From RCIO01 sp040880025 (GTDB lineage Bacteria > Pseudomonadota > Alphaproteobacteria > Rhizobiales > Rhizobiaceae): a DNA stretch of 64,000 nt. Below are positions 60,876 to 64,000 of this stretch, in pieces. The stretch lies in assembly GCA_040880025.1 (NCBI GenBank), contig JBBDJD010000007.1:186001-250000 (forward strand), given 5' to 3'. Numbering within the stretch: position 1 is the first letter of the stretch; each line of letters begins with the position of its first letter. The position numbers and the translations under genes were made by a program. The notes below the pieces were generated by a model that saw only the letters and a list, made by a program, of their open reading frames with translations, made no database searches and was not told where the DNA came from.

Positions 60876-60899
60876 GCGCGCCTTCCGGGCGCGTTTTTA
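60876..60899 (+). terminator. intrinsic terminator after the purEK unit
   Basis: Stem cgcgcc / ggcgcg with a five-base loop and five T bases, 44 bases downstream of the short SDR stop. Confidence 0.85.
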
Positions 60900-60935
60900 T
60901 GTCTGGCCCCAGGCCGGCAGCGACGGACAAAGACA

Positions 60936-61061
60936 ATGAAGATCAAGAACTCGCTCAAGGCGCTCAAGAGCCGTCACCGGGAAAACCGCATGGTTCGCCG
61001 CAAGGGACGCATCTACATCATCAACAAGACCGCCCCACGCTTCAAGGCGCGTCAGGGCTGA
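60936..61061 (+). CDS. rpmJ: 50S ribosomal protein L36, type B
   Basis: 41-residue ribosomal protein starting MKIKNSLKALKSRHRENRMV and ending APRFKARQG. It is the zinc-free, cysteine-free (type B, YkgO-like) form. This gene is too short for simple length filters. It lies after the purEK terminator, so it has its own promoter. Confidence 0.93.
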   Translation: MKIKNSLKALKSRHRENRMVRRKGRIYIINKTAPRFKARQG

Positions 61062-61118
61062 TCGCGATCACGCGATTTTCAGTTTGATCTTTCGCCCGAC
61101 GGGAATAGATTCCCGTCG

Positions 61119-61694
61119 ATGCAGCGGATTCTCGCAAGCCTGATCGCCCTATTCCTGCTGGCCGCGCCACAGGCCTTCGCCGATGATGCGACGGCTGCCC
61201 CGGGGCAGGAAGCCGTCTCCCGCCTCGACAAGCTGTTCGACGATCTCAAGCGCGAGCGCAACGAGGCCGCCGCGCAGCGCATCGCCAATTTCATTCGCGA
61301 AGAATGGACCCAGTCGGGCAGCGCCACGATCGACCTGATGATGACTTGGTCGGCCAAGGCGATGGAAGAGAAGCGCTACGACGTGGCGCTGGACTTTCTC
61401 GACCAGGTGACCGTTCTGGCGCCGGACTATGCGGAAGGGTGGAACCGCCGCGCCACGCTGCACTACATGATGGGTTCCTACGCCAAGTCGATGACCGACA
61501 TCGAGCATGTGCTGAGACTGGAGCCGCGCCATTTCGGCGCGCTGTCCGGCATGGCGGCCATCTTCAAGAACTATGACATGAAGGAACCGGCGCTGGGTGC
61601 ATTCCAGCGCGTCCTCAATGTCTATCCCATGCTGCGCAGCGCACAGGATGAAGTCGCCGGTCTGGCCGAGGAACTCGCCGGGGAAGGCATATAG
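61119..61694 (+). CDS. exported TPR-like protein
   Basis: 191-residue protein with a signal peptide (RILASLIALFLLAAPQAFA) and helix-turn-helix repeats: YDVALDFLDQVTVLAPDYAEGWN, YAKSMTDIEHVLRLEPRHFGALSG and LGAFQRVLNVYP fit two to three tetratricopeptide-like units. Probably a periplasmic interaction protein; partner unknown. It starts 57 bases after the L36 stop. Confidence 0.8.
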   Translation: MQRILASLIALFLLAAPQAFADDATAAPGQEAVSRLDKLFDDLKRERNEAAAQRIANFIREEWTQSGSATIDLMMTWSAKAMEEKRYDVALDFLDQVTVLAPDYAEGWNRRATLHYMMGSYAKSMTDIEHVLRLEPRHFGALSGMAAIFKNYDMKEPALGAFQRVLNVYPMLRSAQDEVAGLAEELAGEGI

Positions 61695-61770
61695 TCCAGG
61701 CGCGCTTGGCGGCAGACCGCCGATCCATCATCTTTGTTTCCCGTACAGACAACGGCGGTTTTCCGATCCC

Positions 61771-62835
61771 ATGAACCTCGTCACCGCAGCCTTGGCCATT
61801 CTCGCCGGTCTGATGTTCATTCTGGCGGGAACCACGCGTATCGGCGTTTGGCTGATCGAAGGGCGCAATCCGCCGGTGGGAGACTTTCTCACCGTCAACG
61901 GCACCCGGATGCACCATGTCCATATTCCCGCCGACGGCAGCACGCTGCCTCCGGTCGTATTCATTCATGGCGCGAGCGGCAATCTGCTCGACCAGATGGT
62001 TCCCATCCGGCCGGAGCTCGAAGGCAGGGCGGAAATGCTGTTTTTCGACCGGCCCGGACATGGCTGGTCGTCGCGCGGTCCCGACAACGCCACTCCGGAC
62101 GCGCAGGCGCATACGATCGCGGCTCTTATGGACGCGGTCGGTATCGAACAGGCTGTCATCGTCGGCCATTCCTTCGGCGGCGGCATTGCCGCTGCCTTCG
62201 CGCTGGAGCATCCGGAAAAGACGCTCGGGCTGGTGTTCCTGTCGGCTGCCACCCACCCATGGCCCGGCGGCGACACATCCTGGTACTACGGGCTGACGAC
62301 GATACCGGTGCTGGGCCCGATCTTTTCCGAGACGCTGTCTCTTCCGGCCGGCTGGTCGCGCATGGCCGCGGCAACCGACTGTGTCTTCGCGCCCAATCCC
62401 GTGCCGCCGGGCTACAATCGCGAGGCCGCGATTGCGCTGGTGCTCCGGCCCTCCGCGTTCCGCGCCAATGCGGCCGACATCGAGAGCCTGTTTCCGCATG
62501 TTTCGAAGGTGGCGTCGCGCTATGGCGGGATCGACAGGCCGACCGTCGTGATTTCAGGCGACAGCGACACCGTTGTCTTCGAGGAGATCCACTCGGAAGG
62601 GCTCGCCCGCGACATTCCGGGCGCCGAGCTCGTGTGGATCGAAAACCTTGGCCACAAGCCGGATTGGGTCGCGCCGGAACTGGTGGCCGCCGCGGTCGAA
62701 AAGGTGGCGGGCAGCGATGTCGACCTGCAGGCGATGGCGCGCCAGGTCGAGGCGCGCATCGCCGGGCAGGTATTCGGCCCTATTGAACGCTGCCGGGACG
62801 GAAAGCCGCTGGTCGGGGCGGAAATCGACGGCTAG
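61771..62835 (+). CDS. alpha/beta hydrolase, membrane-anchored
   Basis: 354-residue alpha/beta hydrolase. An N-terminal membrane segment (ALAILAGLMFILAGTTRIGVW) precedes the fold; the nucleophile serine lies in VGHSFGGGIAAAF, the aspartate in ISGDSDTVV and the histidine in NLGHKPDWV. The oxyanion HG is FIHGASGN. Likely an esterase or haloperoxidase-like enzyme on the membrane or in the periplasm. The ATG at 61771 is preceded only weakly by a ribosome site; the open frame extends back into the TPR gene. Confidence 0.85.
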   Translation: MNLVTAALAILAGLMFILAGTTRIGVWLIEGRNPPVGDFLTVNGTRMHHVHIPADGSTLPPVVFIHGASGNLLDQMVPIRPELEGRAEMLFFDRPGHGWSSRGPDNATPDAQAHTIAALMDAVGIEQAVIVGHSFGGGIAAAFALEHPEKTLGLVFLSAATHPWPGGDTSWYYGLTTIPVLGPIFSETLSLPAGWSRMAAATDCVFAPNPVPPGYNREAAIALVLRPSAFRANAADIESLFPHVSKVASRYGGIDRPTVVISGDSDTVVFEEIHSEGLARDIPGAELVWIENLGHKPDWVAPELVAAAVEKVAGSDVDLQAMARQVEARIAGQVFGPIERCRDGKPLVGAEIDG

Positions 62836-62859
62836 GTGCAAAAAGCACAGCAGCCGCTC

Positions 62860-64000
62860 CTAGATGCCGCCGAGACCGTCCGAGCCGATATAGGCGATGC
62901 GAAGCATGTTGGTGGCGCCCGGCGTCTTGAGCGGCACGCCGGCCGTGATGATGATGCGGTCGCCCGGCCGGCCGAACTGCTCCTCGAACGCGATGCGGCA
63001 GGCCCGGTCGACCATGTCGTCGAGATCATCGGCGTCCGGAGAAACCACGCAATGCGTGCCCCAGACGAGCGAGAGCCGCCTTGCGGTTGCCAGCACCGGC
63101 GACAGCGCGATGATCGGCACCATGGGCCGTTCGCGCGCCGCGCGCAGACCCGTCGTCCCCGACGATGTGTAGGTGACGATCGCTGAAAGGTTCAGGGTTT
63201 CGGCGATTTGCCGAGCGCCCGCGGAGATGACGTCGGCGCCGGTCGCCTCCGGTTCGGAGCGCTGGGCGTTGATGATGCCGGGATAGAGCGGATCGCGCTC
63301 GACCTGCTCGGCAATGGCGTTCATCATCTTGACCGACGCGACCGGGTACTGGCCGGCCGCGGACTCCGCCGACAGCATGACCGCGTCGGCGCCTTCGAAG
63401 ACGGCGATCGACACATCGGACACCTCGGCGCGGGTGGGCACCGGGGCGGTGATCATCGATTCCAGCATCTGGGTGGCCACGACGACCGGCTTGCCGGCGC
63501 GCCGTGCGGCGCGGGTGATCTGTTTCTGGATGCCCGGCACCCTCTCCAGCGGCATCTCGACGCCGAGATCGCCGCGAGCAACCATCAGCGCGTCAGAAAG
63601 CTCGATGATCTCGGCAAGGCGCGCGACCGCTTGCGGCTTTTCGATCTTCGACATCAGCAGCGCGCGTCCGCGCGCGATCTTGCGAGCCTCGGCCAGATCC
63701 TCCGGCCGCTGGATGAACGAAAGGGCGACCCAGTCGACGCCGGTTTCGAGCACCGCCTCCAGATCGGAGCGATCCTTTTCCGTCAGCGCTCCCACCGGGA
63801 GGTCGGTATCGGGCAGGCTGACGCCCTTGCGGTCGGATATCTTGCGGCCGGTCACCACCTTGCAGCGAATGGCGCGGCCGTCGTTCTCCTCACACAGCAG
63901 ATGCAGGCGCCCATCGTCGATCAGAAGGCGGTGTCCGACCTCGACCGATTTCAGGATTTCGGGATGGGGGAGGTGAACCCGGGTCGCGTCGCCCGGTGAC
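62860..64000 (-). CDS. pyk: pyruvate kinase, N terminus outside the window
   Basis: The 3' part of a pyruvate kinase; the gene enters from the right edge and about 380 residues are visible. The barrel shows KGVSLPDTDLPVGALTEKDR, the active-site KIEKPQAV (with the catalytic lysine of MSKIEKP), MVARGDLGVEMPLERVP and ATQMLESMI, and the C-terminal domain follows (GTTGLRAARERPMVPIIAL). It makes pyruvate and ATP in glycolysis. It converges on the hydrolase gene, 24 bases apart. Pyruvate carboxylase is encoded elsewhere in the window. Confidence 0.95.
   Translation of the reverse strand, partial: SPGDATRVHLPHPEILKSVEVGHRLLIDDGRLHLLCEENDGRAIRCKVVTGRKISDRKGVSLPDTDLPVGALTEKDRSDLEAVLETGVDWVALSFIQRPEDLAEARKIARGRALLMSKIEKPQAVARLAEIIELSDALMVARGDLGVEMPLERVPGIQKQITRAARRAGKPVVVATQMLESMITAPVPTRAEVSDVSIAVFEGADAVMLSAESAAGQYPVASVKMMNAIAEQVERDPLYPGIINAQRSEPEATGADVISAGARQIAETLNLSAIVTYTSSGTTGLRAARERPMVPIIALSPVLATARRLSLVWGTHCVVSPDADDLDDMVDRACRIAFEEQFGRPGDRIIITAGVPLKTPGATNMLRIAYIGSDGLGGI

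Overview
The window is a GC-rich chromosomal segment of an alphaproteobacterium. Gene families and local orders point to the Hyphomicrobiales, most like the Phyllobacteriaceae (Mesorhizobium/Nitratireductor-type genomes). The pointers are an RpoH2-type heat-shock sigma factor, divergent phaR and phaAB, neighbouring fdxA and carD, a SUV3-like helicase next to an S4-domain protein, a livHMGF operon with a small DUF6867-type membrane protein, a TTG-started pyruvate carboxylase, two GGAAC-N16-CGTT (EcfG-type) promoter sequences, and a type-B L36 gene. Genus cannot be fixed from the sequence alone. I see no prophage, insertion sequence, integrase or CRISPR array; nearly all of it is dense core and metabolic DNA.

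Layout. 0-8 kb: end of an M48 metallopeptidase, rpoH2, ispG, a large hybrid histidine kinase, a polyprenyl diphosphate synthase, mtgA, rpmF and a small membrane protein. 8-14 kb: a GlcG/HbpS-like protein, gamma-glutamyltransferase, then the polyhydroxybutyrate block (phaR divergent from phaA-phaB) and a DUF922 protease-like protein. 14-22 kb: a long non-coding gap with repeats, the SUV3-like helicase, an S4 protein, fdxA, carD, and the bdhA-patatin pair, which extends the PHB/ketone-body theme. 22-31 kb: a TetR-controlled locus made of a two-subunit molybdenum hydroxylase, a two-haem cytochrome c and an RND efflux pair, closed by a terminator that overlaps an EcfG-like promoter for a DUF3309 gene. 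31-38 kb: NmrA-like/LysR divergent pair, an MFS exporter, an SH3 protein and pyruvate carboxylase.

38-48 kb: a branched-chain amino-acid-type ABC transporter operon (livHMGF, a small membrane protein and the binding-protein gene). The binding-protein gene is broken by an 11-bp tandem duplication. Upstream on the same strand lies a trans-4-hydroxyproline degradation cluster (epimerase, FAD dehydrogenase, DapA-like deaminase) with a divergent GntR regulator and palindromic operator candidates. 48-56 kb: a small secreted protein with an EcfG-like promoter, mmsA with a divergent LysR, an acyl-CoA synthetase, tRNA-Leu(CAA), and a GGDEF-EAL protein. 56-64 kb: a Tat-exported metallo-beta-lactamase-fold protein, a DedA-like/DsbB pair, two DUF465 proteins, purE-purK with a short SDR, the L36 gene, a TPR-like protein, an alpha/beta hydrolase, and the 3' part of pyruvate kinase.

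The best candidates for something new are the TetR / molybdenum hydroxylase / cytochrome c / RND locus, the two EcfG-type promoters on unknown small proteins, the octamer-repeat hairpin between phaA and phaB, the repeat-bearing gap before the SUV3-like helicase, and the tandem-duplication frameshift in the ABC binding-protein gene. None amounts to a clearly new defence or mobile system.
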